IMG/VR virus record: IMGVR_UViG_3300021959_004502
Coordinates: 1-39,530 of that record
Strand: one strand, 5' to 3'
From: a virus
Length of the DNA: 39,530 nucleotides
Positions within the stretch are counted from its first letter, which is position 1, and each line of letters starts with the position of its first letter. Positions 1 through 6,686 of this stretch are shown here, piece by piece. The notes under the pieces are model-generated. The model saw only the letters and a program-made list of their open reading frames with translations, did no database searches and had not been told where the DNA came from. A program made the translations under genes and the position numbers.

Positions 1-346
1 GTTGACTACCAATGGATCCAAATATAACAGCAATATTTTTTGTAGTAAGTCCGCTAGACTTTAATGCTTGATCACTAGCGTGTACAGCACACCGAATACT
101 TTGATCTAGGTTACGCCATTCTTTTTCCCATTCTGGCCTTGGGCATTCAGGAACAGTTAATCCAGCACCTACCTTGACAGGACAGTTTGCTCTATATTCT
201 CTAAACACATGATCTTCAATGTCAGGCCATTCAAAGTCTTTAATGGCAGATTCATTATTGAGTAAACGTTGCCAACTAGATTCAATGTCATGACCTAGTC
301 CATTTACAATTCCTAATCCAGTTACTGCTAATCGTTCTAACTTCAT
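1..346 (-). CDS. Beta-ketoacyl-ACP synthase (KAS I/II type), N-terminal part, cut by window edge
   Basis: Translating the minus strand from the ATG at 346 gives about 115 residues starting MKLERLAVTGLGIVNGLG, the classic opening of FabF/FabB condensing enzymes. Further on come an R-C-A-V-H-A-S-D-Q-A-L helix and the strand V-I-F-G-S-I-G, as in that family. These enzymes extend acyl chains on acyl carrier protein by condensation with malonyl-ACP. The catalytic Cys and two His lie beyond the edge, so activity cannot be judged. The start overlaps the upstream stop as ATGA. It sits downstream of a desaturase and an oxygenase-like gene, suggesting an acyl-modifying operon. FabF versus FabB, or a polyketide-type relative, cannot be separated. 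Confidence 0.85.
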   Translation of the reverse strand, partial: MKLERLAVTGLGIVNGLGHDIESSWQRLLNNESAIKDFEWPDIEDHVFREYRANCPVKVGAGLTVPECPRPEWEKEWRNLDQSIRCAVHASDQALKSSGLTTKNIAVIFGSIGSQ

Positions 347-1029
347 AGTTGTTCAAAAGGCCTTTCAATACCTAGTTGTTGTACTTCTTGTTCTGTTAAT
401 TCTGGTGTAAATCTTGAGCAGGCCAGTATACGCATTTCATTATGATTGCTTACAGGTCTATGTGGTATACTAACATTTACTAATACAGGTTGCACTGTTT
501 CAACTCTCATTACTTCGCGTTCTGTAGATGCTATAGTCCAACGACCATAACGTAACGGTGGATCATATTTAAATCTTGTGTTTAATTCTTCATATCCAGG
601 CTCATCAGGTTGTAAGTCCGGTGCTACTTCTGTATGATCTAATTCAGCATCATACCATACGGTATAACTGTTTTTACAATTTAATACTGGAATATTTAAA
701 CTTAGATATCTGTTATCTGTGTCTAAACTATCTACGTGTGTACGCATTGGATTAGCATTACTGTTAACTACACTAAATGCTGTTGAAATCCATTTATCAT
801 AGATGCCTACCTGTTTTAACCAATTAATAAATGTTGGTATGTGTTGTTCTAATTCAGAACCGGGCATAGCACTAAATTCCCACCAGTCGCCTTGTTTGGT
901 TAAATCATGATCACTGAATTGATGCCAAACATGATCTTTAACAGACAAGAACTCTTGTTGTATTTGTTCTAAGTTAGTAATTGTAAATTTGCTATAATAC
1001 CAGTCTGGTTTAAATGGTGAATAAATCAT
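343..1029 (-). CDS. Putative 2OG-Fe(II) oxygenase / cupin-fold protein
   Basis: A 228-residue soluble protein. A possible metal triad is visible: H98-V-D100 in MRTHVD, a distal H190 in VSIPH, and R200 ten residues later, the HxD...H...R order of 2-oxoglutarate/Fe(II) dioxygenases. The strands between (LSLNIPVLN, YTVWYD) fit a double-stranded beta-helix. Substrate is unknown. It lies between desaturase 1 and the ketoacyl synthase with 4-base overlaps on both sides, so a role on an acyl chain is conceivable, but that is only neighbourhood inference. At least three other proteins in the window have the same residue pattern. Enzyme class is moderately supported; function is not. Confidence 0.6.
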   Translation of the reverse strand: MIYSPFKPDWYYSKFTITNLEQIQQEFLSVKDHVWHQFSDHDLTKQGDWWEFSAMPGSELEQHIPTFINWLKQVGIYDKWISTAFSVVNSNANPMRTHVDSLDTDNRYLSLNIPVLNCKNSYTVWYDAELDHTEVAPDLQPDEPGYEELNTRFKYDPPLRYGRWTIASTEREVMRVETVQPVLVNVSIPHRPVSNHNEMRILACSRFTPELTEQEVQQLGIERPFEQL

Positions 1030-1769
1030 TTTTTAAAAGTTAGTAATCCTAATTTAGAAAATAAAATTGCATACCAATATCCTAAATCAAATTCATACCA
1101 TCTTCTTGCCCAGTTTGGATTGCTTGGATCAATATGATGATTTTCGTGTAGCTCTTCGCCGGCCCACCATAGCCCCCAACACCCAAATTGTTTTGCATTA
1201 CTTGCTTTTTTTGTATTATATAATTTAAATCCAAATTTATGTGGGATCCATATTCCGCCAATAACACTTTGATATCTTGGAGTTAAAAATAATATTAGAC
1301 CTACTACAAATCCTAACCAAGCAAAGTAGTAAGAAAATATAATCCATAATATAGCTAATCCTGCTGTTGGGTATTTGTAGTATAATTCACGTTCAATCCA
1401 GGACTCTTCTTTTTTAGGGTCAATGTGACCAGCAAACCGTTTAACATCTTTTTCGGTAAATCCGTGTGGAGTTGGTTTATTTTTATCTTTGGTTATCATA
1501 GCTAGTTCAAGCAAACTATAATGATCTGGACTGTGTGGATCATCAGCAGTGTCAGCATAATAGTGATGTCTGTTATGATATGCAGTATAGTCTCTGGTCC
1601 AGTTTGGATATGGCATAGCACGGAAGAACCATAATATAAATTTAAATGTGTGTTCTAGTATTGGATGAAATGTCCAATACGAATGTGCTTTTCCTCTATG
1701 TATATAAAGAGTATATGCCACAGTGTTAATATGAACAAGAAGTACTAAAATAAGTAAAAGATCAATCAT
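1026..1769 (-). CDS. Membrane fatty acid desaturase 1 (delta-9 type)
   Basis: A 247-residue integral membrane protein with all three histidine boxes of acyl-CoA/acyl-lipid desaturases: H24-RGKA-H29, H65-NR-HH69 and H208-EN-HH212. Such enzymes use a di-iron centre, O2 and an electron donor to introduce a cis double bond into a fatty acyl chain. Hydrophobic segments lie at the N-terminus and near residues 135-165. I start at the ATG at 1769 (MIDLLLILV); an in-frame TTG at 1784 would add five residues. No Shine-Dalgarno precedes the ATG; instead an ATAAATA box ends five bases before it. The stop overlaps the next start (ATGA). It is distinct in sequence from the second desaturase at 5922-6686. 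Confidence 0.9.
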   Translation of the reverse strand: MIDLLLILVLLVHINTVAYTLYIHRGKAHSYWTFHPILEHTFKFILWFFRAMPYPNWTRDYTAYHNRHHYYADTADDPHSPDHYSLLELAMITKDKNKPTPHGFTEKDVKRFAGHIDPKKEESWIERELYYKYPTAGLAILWIIFSYYFAWLGFVVGLILFLTPRYQSVIGGIWIPHKFGFKLYNTKKASNAKQFGCWGLWWAGEELHENHHIDPSNPNWARRWYEFDLGYWYAILFSKLGLLTFKK

Positions 1770-1774
1770 GCCAA

Positions 1775-1782
1775 TATTTATC
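1775..1782 (-). promoter_or_regulatory. Late-type promoter box GATAAATA
   Basis: The minus strand reads GATAAATA five bases before the desaturase ATG. T4-type late promoters consist of a TATAAATA -10 box recognised by the phage late sigma factor gp55. If it is used, the transcript would begin at or very near the start codon, giving a leaderless message. The match is seen directly; function is inferred. Confidence 0.45.
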
Positions 1783-1800
1783 AAGTGGGCAGACTAGGAA

Positions 1801-2175
1801 TTATAAATTATCCAAAAACTTGTCTAAGTTATCTATTAAATTAAGGTAGGTTGCTTCTTTTTCAGCAAACAAGATTAAGGAATGAATAAACATTTCTTTC
1901 TTGCCGCCAAATCTAACATAGTAGGGATTTTCTAATTTGCGATCTAGTTTGAGTAATATACTTGGAGTAACTCTTAGAGGTTCTTCCAAACGCCAGGTGT
2001 AGTATTCTAGACCTACATCATCTGTTAAAGTTAAAAAGCCGGCCACAGTTAAGCGAAGGCTGTTCCCGCTGTATTTGTTATACCACCATGTTGCCATAGC
2101 AGTGTTGTAATCAACGGGATATTTTTTAGCCAGTTCGCATAGAGTCTTAGTTAGACTCTGCCTACTTTTTTGCAC
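1801..2175 (-). CDS. Hypothetical protein
   Basis: A 124-residue soluble protein that I do not recognise. It has an aromatic N-terminal half (MATWWYNKYSG) and a helical, leucine-rich C-terminus (LNLIDNLDKFLDNL). The longest reading starts at a GTG (2175) inside the end of the upstream gene with no spaced ribosome binding site, so the true start could be further in. No signal peptide or membrane segment is visible. The 31 bases between its stop and the desaturase ATG contain the late promoter box, so the downstream lipid genes may be separately transcribed. Confidence 0.55.
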   Translation of the reverse strand: MQKSRQSLTKTLCELAKKYPVDYNTAMATWWYNKYSGNSLRLTVAGFLTLTDDVGLEYYTWRLEEPLRVTPSILLKLDRKLENPYYVRFGGKKEMFIHSLILFAEKEATYLNLIDNLDKFLDNL

Positions 2176-2464
2176 CTTCGGGATAGATAGTATCTCCTTT
2201 GTTAAGAAGTACTACTGTGAATTTGTCAGTTTTAAACTGTTCGTTAAGTTTTTTAGCCAAATTGATAGCATGTCCAGGATTACTAAATGATACTTTTTTG
2301 TACTTTGGTCCTGGGTATTGAACAAGATAGTTACTTGTTTTAAGGTTAATAGGACGGTTTTCGTAATAAACCGCCCAGATGCCTTCACTAGCAAGTACTT
2401 GCTCTGTTTTATATGTTTCTTTGTTGGTAATTTCAACAAGTACGGTAGGCCTAGGTCTACTCAT
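2162..2464 (-). CDS. Hypothetical protein
   Basis: A 100-residue lysine-rich protein of alternating strands and helices (VLVEIT, GIWAVYYENRPINL, HAINLAKKLNEQF, FTVVLLNKGDTIYPEG). I do not recognise the family. It starts at ATG 2464, preceded by AGAAGAAG as a weak ribosome binding site, and is the first gene after a terminator-like palindrome (2539-2557) and a CATAAATA box 32 bases upstream of its start, so it probably heads a late transcript that continues into the lipid genes. The stop overlaps the next gene by 14 bases. Confidence 0.65.
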   Translation of the reverse strand: MSRPRPTVLVEITNKETYKTEQVLASEGIWAVYYENRPINLKTSNYLVQYPGPKYKKVSFSNPGHAINLAKKLNEQFKTDKFTVVLLNKGDTIYPEGAKK

Positions 2465-2496
2465 CTTCTTCTGTACCTATGTTAATTAAGTACAGT

Positions 2497-2504
2497 TATT
2501 TATG
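2497..2504 (-). promoter_or_regulatory. Late-type promoter box CATAAATA
   Basis: The minus strand reads CATAAATA, a one-base variant of the T4 late box TATAAATA, in the roughly 100-base gap between two genes and 32 bases before the ATG at 2464, a normal distance for a -10 box plus a short leader. It follows directly after a terminator-like palindrome. Confidence 0.55.
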
Positions 2505-2538
2505 CCAATTATATAAGTAGTTTATAGAAGAAAACTAC

Positions 2539-2557
2539 GTAAAATCATTGATTTTAC
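2539..2557 (-). terminator. Near-perfect palindrome, probable terminator
   Basis: The minus strand has 9-base arms GTAAAATCA and TGATTTTAC around a single central base, starting 8 bases after the stop of the 65-residue gene (2565) and followed by GTAGTTTTCTTC, an imperfect U tract. Position, symmetry and the late promoter box immediately downstream suggest an intrinsic terminator ending one transcription unit. The stem is AT-rich and so weak; it could alternatively be a protein-binding site. Confidence 0.5.
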
Positions 2558-2564
2558 AGTGATC

Positions 2565-2762
2565 TTAGAAGTCGTCGCCTTTAAGTTCTACTTCAATGAC
2601 TTCGTCTGTGGATTTGTTATTTGCGTGTGTTTTAAGTTCTAACAGTAACTTGGTTATATCTGCGTGTAAGTTGTTGGCTTCGTGCATACTCATAGTAAAG
2701 TCTTTTGCACTCTGACCTTGAAGGTTTTTAAGTCTATCTAAGAAACGTTGTATGTAGATCAT
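2565..2762 (-). CDS. Small helical hypothetical protein
   Basis: A 65-residue, mostly helical protein (IQRFLDRLKNLQ, ANNLHADITKLLLELKTHANN) with an acidic C-terminal tail ending KGDDF. It has no membrane segment. I considered an acyl carrier protein because of the nearby lipid genes, but there is no DSL phosphopantetheine site. It starts with an ATGA overlap with the upstream stop and is the last gene before the terminator-like palindrome. Function unknown. Confidence 0.6.
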   Translation of the reverse strand: MIYIQRFLDRLKNLQGQSAKDFTMSMHEANNLHADITKLLLELKTHANNKSTDEVIEVELKGDDF

Positions 2763-3250
2763 GCTTTTACCTTTAATAAATCTTTTTGACTTTTATATGG
2801 ACCGTGGTAATCGTATCTTTGAAGTGTAATTAGTTTAGGGCAAAAGTCTTGACGCCATATTTTATTTTGTTTTACTAGATACCATCCAGCGGCAAACCAT
2901 GACTTTGAATCTTCTTCTTTGGTAAAGATAGGAGCCTTTTGTTGCAAACTCCAAACACCATTAAATGGTGTTTGATCTGTAGGATACTCGTGAACTTGAT
3001 TTTCTTCACGCTCTTTGGCAGTTATTTGTTTTTCGAATTCAATATTAGCATTGGCTTTAATTCTGTTAATGTTTTTGTAATTAAACACAGAGTCGCCAAT
3101 CTTTAATTTATATCCCAGACCTTCTTGTTTGTTAATTTCGCCTACACGTTGGTCGTCTGCTGTTAATACCCAAAACTTATCTTTTACAATAGGCTTGGCA
3201 TGTATTGTAACCTTAATATGTTTTAAATCTACTTCTTTAGTTTTAACCAT
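2759..3250 (-). CDS. Hypothetical protein
   Basis: A 163-residue soluble, lysine-rich protein with no motif I recognise. The N-terminal half is predicted beta (IKVTIHAKPIVKD, FWVLTADDQRVGEI) and the second half contains an aromatic stretch around WSLQQKAPIF and WFAAGWYLVKQNKIW. It overlaps the end of the upstream 5' nuclease gene by 8 bases and is probably co-transcribed from the sigma70 promoter at 4251-4279. That placement with an early replication gene suggests, without showing, an early function. Confidence 0.6.
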   Translation of the reverse strand: MVKTKEVDLKHIKVTIHAKPIVKDKFWVLTADDQRVGEINKQEGLGYKLKIGDSVFNYKNINRIKANANIEFEKQITAKEREENQVHEYPTDQTPFNGVWSLQQKAPIFTKEEDSKSWFAAGWYLVKQNKIWRQDFCPKLITLQRYDYHGPYKSQKDLLKVKA

Positions 3251-4244
3251 ATTCTTTTTCTGGATAACCTGCGTTCATCCACTCCGCTATTGTTGTTGCA
3301 TTTTCACTTAGTTTTACCAAATCATATTTACCACAGAATTTTAAGAACTTTGTGCCTATCTGTTGTACTGACTTAGGTTGTTGTCCATGTGCTATTGTTT
3401 CAGCTATCTTTACTTTAACATCATCTGGCTGTGCTGTCAAGTCTACCAATATCCTATTACGTTCATAATCATCTAACACACGATGTTCTTGTTCATTATG
3501 ATCTACCCAACGTTGTAGCATTAGGTTGTTCCATGAGTAACCTTTTGACTTGCGGTCTTCAAATGCTTCTAGTAGGCCTACTTTATTACGTGTGCCTTTT
3601 TCCCTTACACCAGGAAATGCACTAAAGATATTATCTGTAGGATCACCACGCATACATTTCTTAAATAAAATATATTCTGGATCAGGTATTACTTTAGGTT
3701 CTTTAGTTTTCTTATCTAAAACACGCTGACCTTTTTTATCAAAGATGCCGTCAATAGTGTGTAGCTCATCTGAGATACCGTTATACTGTTTTACGTTGTT
3801 GCTCAACAGTTGATAAAAGTCTGTATCACTAGATACTATAATGTGTTCATCATCTGGATGACTCTGTATCCAACCTGCTATTAAATCATCTGCTTCTAGT
3901 TCAGGATGTTGTAGGGTAGTACAGTTTGTTTTGTCTATAATAAAACTGTTTAAATCGTCAAAGGCCTGCCAAAACGCTTCATCTTCTTTGGCTTCTGATT
4001 CTGTCAACGCTTGTCTAGCAACTTGTCTATTCTTTTTATAAGGCTCATAGTAGTCTTTACGCCATGAACGTCCTTCTAAACAGAATATAACATGATTGGC
4101 TTTCTGATCACGGAATGCTTTATTGATACTCGCCAGTGTAACATGTATAGCAAAGCCTACACGTTCTTCTGTATCACTTGCTCTGTGTGCAGAATGTCTT
4201 GCTCTAAAGAATGTATTTGCTGTGTCAATTAATAAGTATTTCAT
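3243..4244 (-). CDS. rnh: 5'-3' exonuclease, T4 RNase H-like (FEN/PIN family)
   Basis: A 333-residue nuclease of the flap endonuclease family, close to T4 RNase H in length (305). Conserved acidic metal ligands are visible: D7 in YLLIDTANTF, E57 in FCLEG, E117/D119/D120 in ELEADDLIAG and D140/D142 in SSDTDFYQLL, followed by D201/D204 in MRGDPTDN at the helix-three-turn-helix. This enzyme removes RNA primers and flaps during lagging-strand synthesis. It has its own consensus sigma70 promoter, whose -10 lies 6 bases before the ATG, unusually close, so transcription would begin at or near the start codon. The stop overlaps the next gene. Confidence 0.88.
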   Translation of the reverse strand: MKYLLIDTANTFFRARHSAHRASDTEERVGFAIHVTLASINKAFRDQKANHVIFCLEGRSWRKDYYEPYKKNRQVARQALTESEAKEDEAFWQAFDDLNSFIIDKTNCTTLQHPELEADDLIAGWIQSHPDDEHIIVSSDTDFYQLLSNNVKQYNGISDELHTIDGIFDKKGQRVLDKKTKEPKVIPDPEYILFKKCMRGDPTDNIFSAFPGVREKGTRNKVGLLEAFEDRKSKGYSWNNLMLQRWVDHNEQEHRVLDDYERNRILVDLTAQPDDVKVKIAETIAHGQQPKSVQQIGTKFLKFCGKYDLVKLSENATTIAEWMNAGYPEKEYG

Positions 4245-4250
4245 TCTATT

Positions 4251-4279
4251 ATTATACTACTAAACAATTTTATTGTCAA
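4251..4279 (-). promoter_or_regulatory. Consensus sigma70 promoter before the 5' nuclease
   Basis: On the minus strand TTGACA (4279-4274) is separated by exactly 17 bases from TATAAT (4256-4251), a perfect match to the bacterial housekeeping promoter. It lies mostly in the last codons of the upstream SGNH-like gene. The predicted transcription start falls around the nuclease ATG (4244). Host RNA polymerase should recognise it, implying early expression. Confidence 0.8.
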
Positions 4280-4961
4280 TGATATAACGTAATAATTTCT
4301 TTTGCCAGGCCTTGTGTGCATTAGGCGGATAATGATAACTGTTACGGTTTACTTTTTGATAACCTTGCTCGGTTAACCAATAGTCAAATGTTTCTTTATA
4401 GTCATACGGACTAATATAACTTAGCCCCCAATCTTGCTGATCTTTAATGTCTGAGAAATGACTGTTACCGTTAAAGAATATGTGGTTGATATTTTGTTCT
4501 TCTAACTCTTTGTGAAAGTTCCAGATATCTTGGTGTGCTTGACGAGTACATTCTTCCCAATTAACATTGGCCACAAACTCTTTATATTTTTGTTGATGAC
4601 TCTCAGGAACATCATCTATACCTGAAGCATTAACTTGGTAGTAGGTTCCATCTATTAACCATTCTTGTCTTTCCCAGGTTGACCAACCAATTACAATTAG
4701 TAGCTCTTCGTTGCCGTTATAGGTTTCTAAATATTGTTTGGTTGTTCGTATAATACGATCATTTGAACTTGCTGATTCCGCCAGGCAATGAAACTTTGCT
4801 TTTAATGGTCTATATAAATGATACCCCCAACTGTGAATAATGTTGTCTGGGTGTGGTTTACGTCCTTGGTAAACGTAACGTGGATCATCTTCAGCAAATG
4901 CGTAACTGTTTACTGCTTCTGCACCAGCGGCATGACTGTCGCCATTAATTAGTAGTATCAT
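4260..4961 (-). CDS. SGNH/GDSL-like hydrolase
   Basis: A 233-residue protein opening MILLINGDSHAAG, where GDSH matches the block I Gly-Asp-Ser nucleophile of SGNH hydrolases. An Asn in ASSNDRI may be the block III residue, and NAHKAWQKKLL near the C-terminus resembles block V with its catalytic His. Family members hydrolyse or transfer ester groups on lipids, sugars or peptides; the substrate here is unknown. No signal peptide is seen, so it probably acts in the cytoplasm. A second SGNH-like gene lies at 31414-32085. Its 3' end carries the promoter of the downstream nuclease. It follows the HIT gene stop directly. Confidence 0.65.
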   Translation of the reverse strand: MILLINGDSHAAGAEAVNSYAFAEDDPRYVYQGRKPHPDNIIHSWGYHLYRPLKAKFHCLAESASSNDRIIRTTKQYLETYNGNEELLIVIGWSTWERQEWLIDGTYYQVNASGIDDVPESHQQKYKEFVANVNWEECTRQAHQDIWNFHKELEEQNINHIFFNGNSHFSDIKDQQDWGLSYISPYDYKETFDYWLTEQGYQKVNRNSYHYPPNAHKAWQKKLLRYIIDNKIV

Positions 4962-5309
4962 CTAATACTTCTGTTTCTCAGGAATAACACCACGTATACC
5001 ACCTCTAGGATCTGCACAATCGCCCGTAGTGCGTGGAATAAGATGAATGTGAGGATACATAACAGTCTGTCCTGCAGACTCGCCTATGTTTTGTCCTATG
5101 TTAAAACCATCACAGTAACCTTTTTTAAACAGGTCTACACCCCAATCATATGCTTCTTCGTAGCAGGCTTTTCTATGATAGGGATCATCTACCTTAGGCA
5201 CAAATAGCACGTGTCCTTTGGTTACAGGATACTTGTCTTCAAACACATAATATAAAGGATGATCTATTAATGGGGTAGATTCAAACCAGGGAGTGTCTTC
5301 TACTTTCAT
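4962..5309 (-). CDS. HIT family nucleotide-binding hydrolase with altered triad
   Basis: HIT-fold protein, 115 residues from the ATG at 5309. The C-terminal signature QTVMYPHIHLIPR is the HIT motif, but the first histidine is Tyr (Y85-P-H87-I-H89); the nucleophile H87 and third His remain. DPRGGIRGVIP after it is also typical. HIT proteins hydrolyse or transfer nucleotides (Ap4A, AMP-lysine, nucleotidyl sugars). I prefer ATG 5309 because it follows the stop of the small upstream gene by one base and has AGGA about 9 bases before it; an ATG at 5354 would add 15 residues overlapping that gene. Confidence 0.75.
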   Translation of the reverse strand: MKVEDTPWFESTPLIDHPLYYVFEDKYPVTKGHVLFVPKVDDPYHRKACYEEAYDWGVDLFKKGYCDGFNIGQNIGESAGQTVMYPHIHLIPRTTGDCADPRGGIRGVIPEKQKY

Positions 5310-5310
5310 A

Positions 5311-5436
5311 TTACTTGATCCTGGTGTTAATCCATTTGATTGCGGCATACACACCTAGAAGTAATATGATGTATATGATGCCATCAAACCATGATATGTC
5401 GTTTAAAAAGTCTGCTGTAATAAATGATAAGTCCAT
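5311..5436 (-). CDS. Small single-span membrane protein (41 aa)
   Basis: Forty-one codons from ATG 5436 (MDLSFITADFLNDISW) to TAA 5311, with one hydrophobic segment, GIIYIILLLGVYAAI, and a basic C-terminus (KWINTRIK). The ribosome binding site GGAGG, 7 bases before the ATG, is the strongest in this region and supports it as real. The ATG overlaps the upstream stop as TAATG. The topology resembles small phage inner-membrane proteins; function unknown. Confidence 0.7.
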   Translation of the reverse strand: MDLSFITADFLNDISWFDGIIYIILLLGVYAAIKWINTRIK

Positions 5437-5798
5437 TATTTAACCTCCGTATATCCGTTACCTAAATTGCGTCTGTTGTCTGGATCAGCTTGAAATTGTT
5501 CATACGTTTCCATAGCAACATTACGACAAATAGTTTGAAACCAACGATCAACAATTTCAGCATCTGTATCTTCAGGTTTCTGTTGATAACCTGCTCTAAT
5601 TAGTTTAGCAACAAATATATCGTTAAATTCTAATTCAAAACTGCCGTTGCTGATATTGTCTGGGCTGACATCCATACCTAAAACATTAACATATGGTTCG
5701 CCTGCTTCTGTAGCAATCTCCATTGGTGTTTTCTTTTTAGTGTTTTTTGTTTTAGGTAGTTCTTTCTTTTGAAAAACTTTTTTAATTTTATCTAACAT
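5436..5798 (-). CDS. Hypothetical protein
   Basis: A 120-residue soluble protein with a very basic N-terminus (KKVFQKKELPKTKNTKKKTP) and an acidic, helical C-terminal half (FELEFNDIFVAKLIRAGY, EIVDRWFQTICRNVAMETYEQF). The charge segregation could allow nucleic acid or membrane-surface contact, but I do not recognise it. Both ends overlap neighbours as TAATG, indicating translational coupling with two very small genes. Confidence 0.65.
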   Translation of the reverse strand: MLDKIKKVFQKKELPKTKNTKKKTPMEIATEAGEPYVNVLGMDVSPDNISNGSFELEFNDIFVAKLIRAGYQQKPEDTDAEIVDRWFQTICRNVAMETYEQFQADPDNRRNLGNGYTEVK

Positions 5799-5917
5799 TA
5801 GAATTCTCCGTGGTGCAACTTTTCGTCAATGTGTAGTTCCATATATGCTTCATCTAATAATTCAATATCTTTTAATAGTATGTAATCATTCCAAATTTCT
5901 TTTAACCATTCTAACAT
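5798..5917 (-). CDS. Very small acidic helical protein (39 aa)
   Basis: Thirty-nine codons from ATG 5917 (MLEWLKEIWNDYILLKD) to TAA 5798. The peptide is acidic and amphipathic, with four His/Lys residues near the end (EKLHHGEF). The ribosome binding site AGAGG lies within the stop region of the upstream desaturase, 9 bases from the ATG, and the stop overlaps the next ATG as TAATG. Both features fit the pattern of the surrounding operon, so I believe it is expressed. Function unknown. Confidence 0.6.
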   Translation of the reverse strand: MLEWLKEIWNDYILLKDIELLDEAYMELHIDEKLHHGEF

Positions 5918-5921
5918 TATA

Positions 5922-6686
5922 CTACCTCTTAATTAATTTTACAACGATACTGGACAGATCTATCCACCAATACTTTTTAGCCAATGTCCAACTACCTGCT
6001 GTATCATGATGATTACCGTGAAAGCCCATACCAGGTGTAAGTATTTCAACCCAATACCAATTCCTAGCATGATCGTAACCATTATATTTTCCTTGATGTG
6101 TATAATAGTTGGCCACAGATAAGAAAAATGGTGATAAAAAACTTGGCAACAAATACCAAACCAATGTTGTTTTTAATCCAAATAATAATATTAAAATAGC
6201 AGATACTGTATACATTATAGGAAGTTGATTAATTTCAAACCACATAATAGTTTTATCTTTACCAAACTCATAGGTATTTTTAATTGGTGGCATTTTAGTA
6301 GTTATTAGATAGTTCCAAAATCCTTTTTTTGGTACCCAGGGAGAATGAGGATCACCAGGTTTATCTGAGTTTGAGTGGTGTATTCTATGTATGTCAACCC
6401 AGGTAATTACTGGTGGATGTGCTAGTAGTGTGCCTATAAAGACCAACGTATTTCGTATCCAGTTTGATGTTTTAAATGCTCTATGTGCTAATAGTTTATG
6501 ATAAGCAATTTCTAAGCCCAGTGAGTATAAAACATAATGAACACCAATAACTATAAGAATGTCGGTCCACTCAAGTAGTTGATTAAACAGACAATATAAA
6601 AAAATAGCAACAACTGACACACGCCATAGTTGCATTAGTGCATTTCTTACATTTTCTTTTTCTAGGTACCCCAAGCGTTTCTCCAT
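5922..6686 (-). CDS. Membrane fatty acid desaturase 2
   Basis: A 254-residue membrane enzyme with the desaturase histidine boxes H63-KLLA-H68, H100-RI-HH104 and H223-GN-HH227, and several hydrophobic segments (about 25-60, 78-95, 158-195). It is the acyl-CoA/acyl-lipid delta-9 type. Box spacing and the conserved DPHSPW motif match known desaturases better than desaturase 1 does. It starts inside the last 25 bases of queE and is followed by the small AGAGG-led gene. Two different desaturases plus a ketoacyl synthase in one phage suggest remodelling of host membrane lipids. No ferredoxin or cytochrome b5 domain is attached, so electrons must come from a host donor. Confidence 0.92.
   Translation of the reverse strand: MEKRLGYLEKENVRNALMQLWRVSVVAIFLYCLFNQLLEWTDILIVIGVHYVLYSLGLEIAYHKLLAHRAFKTSNWIRNTLVFIGTLLAHPPVITWVDIHRIHHSNSDKPGDPHSPWVPKKGFWNYLITTKMPPIKNTYEFGKDKTIMWFEINQLPIMYTVSAILILLFGLKTTLVWYLLPSFLSPFFLSVANYYTHQGKYNGYDHARNWYWVEILTPGMGFHGNHHDTAGSWTLAKKYWWIDLSSIVVKLIKR

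Noticed and set aside
2565-2762. Acyl carrier protein for the lipid module
   Set aside because: The small helical protein has the right size but no DSL/DSx phosphopantetheine attachment motif.
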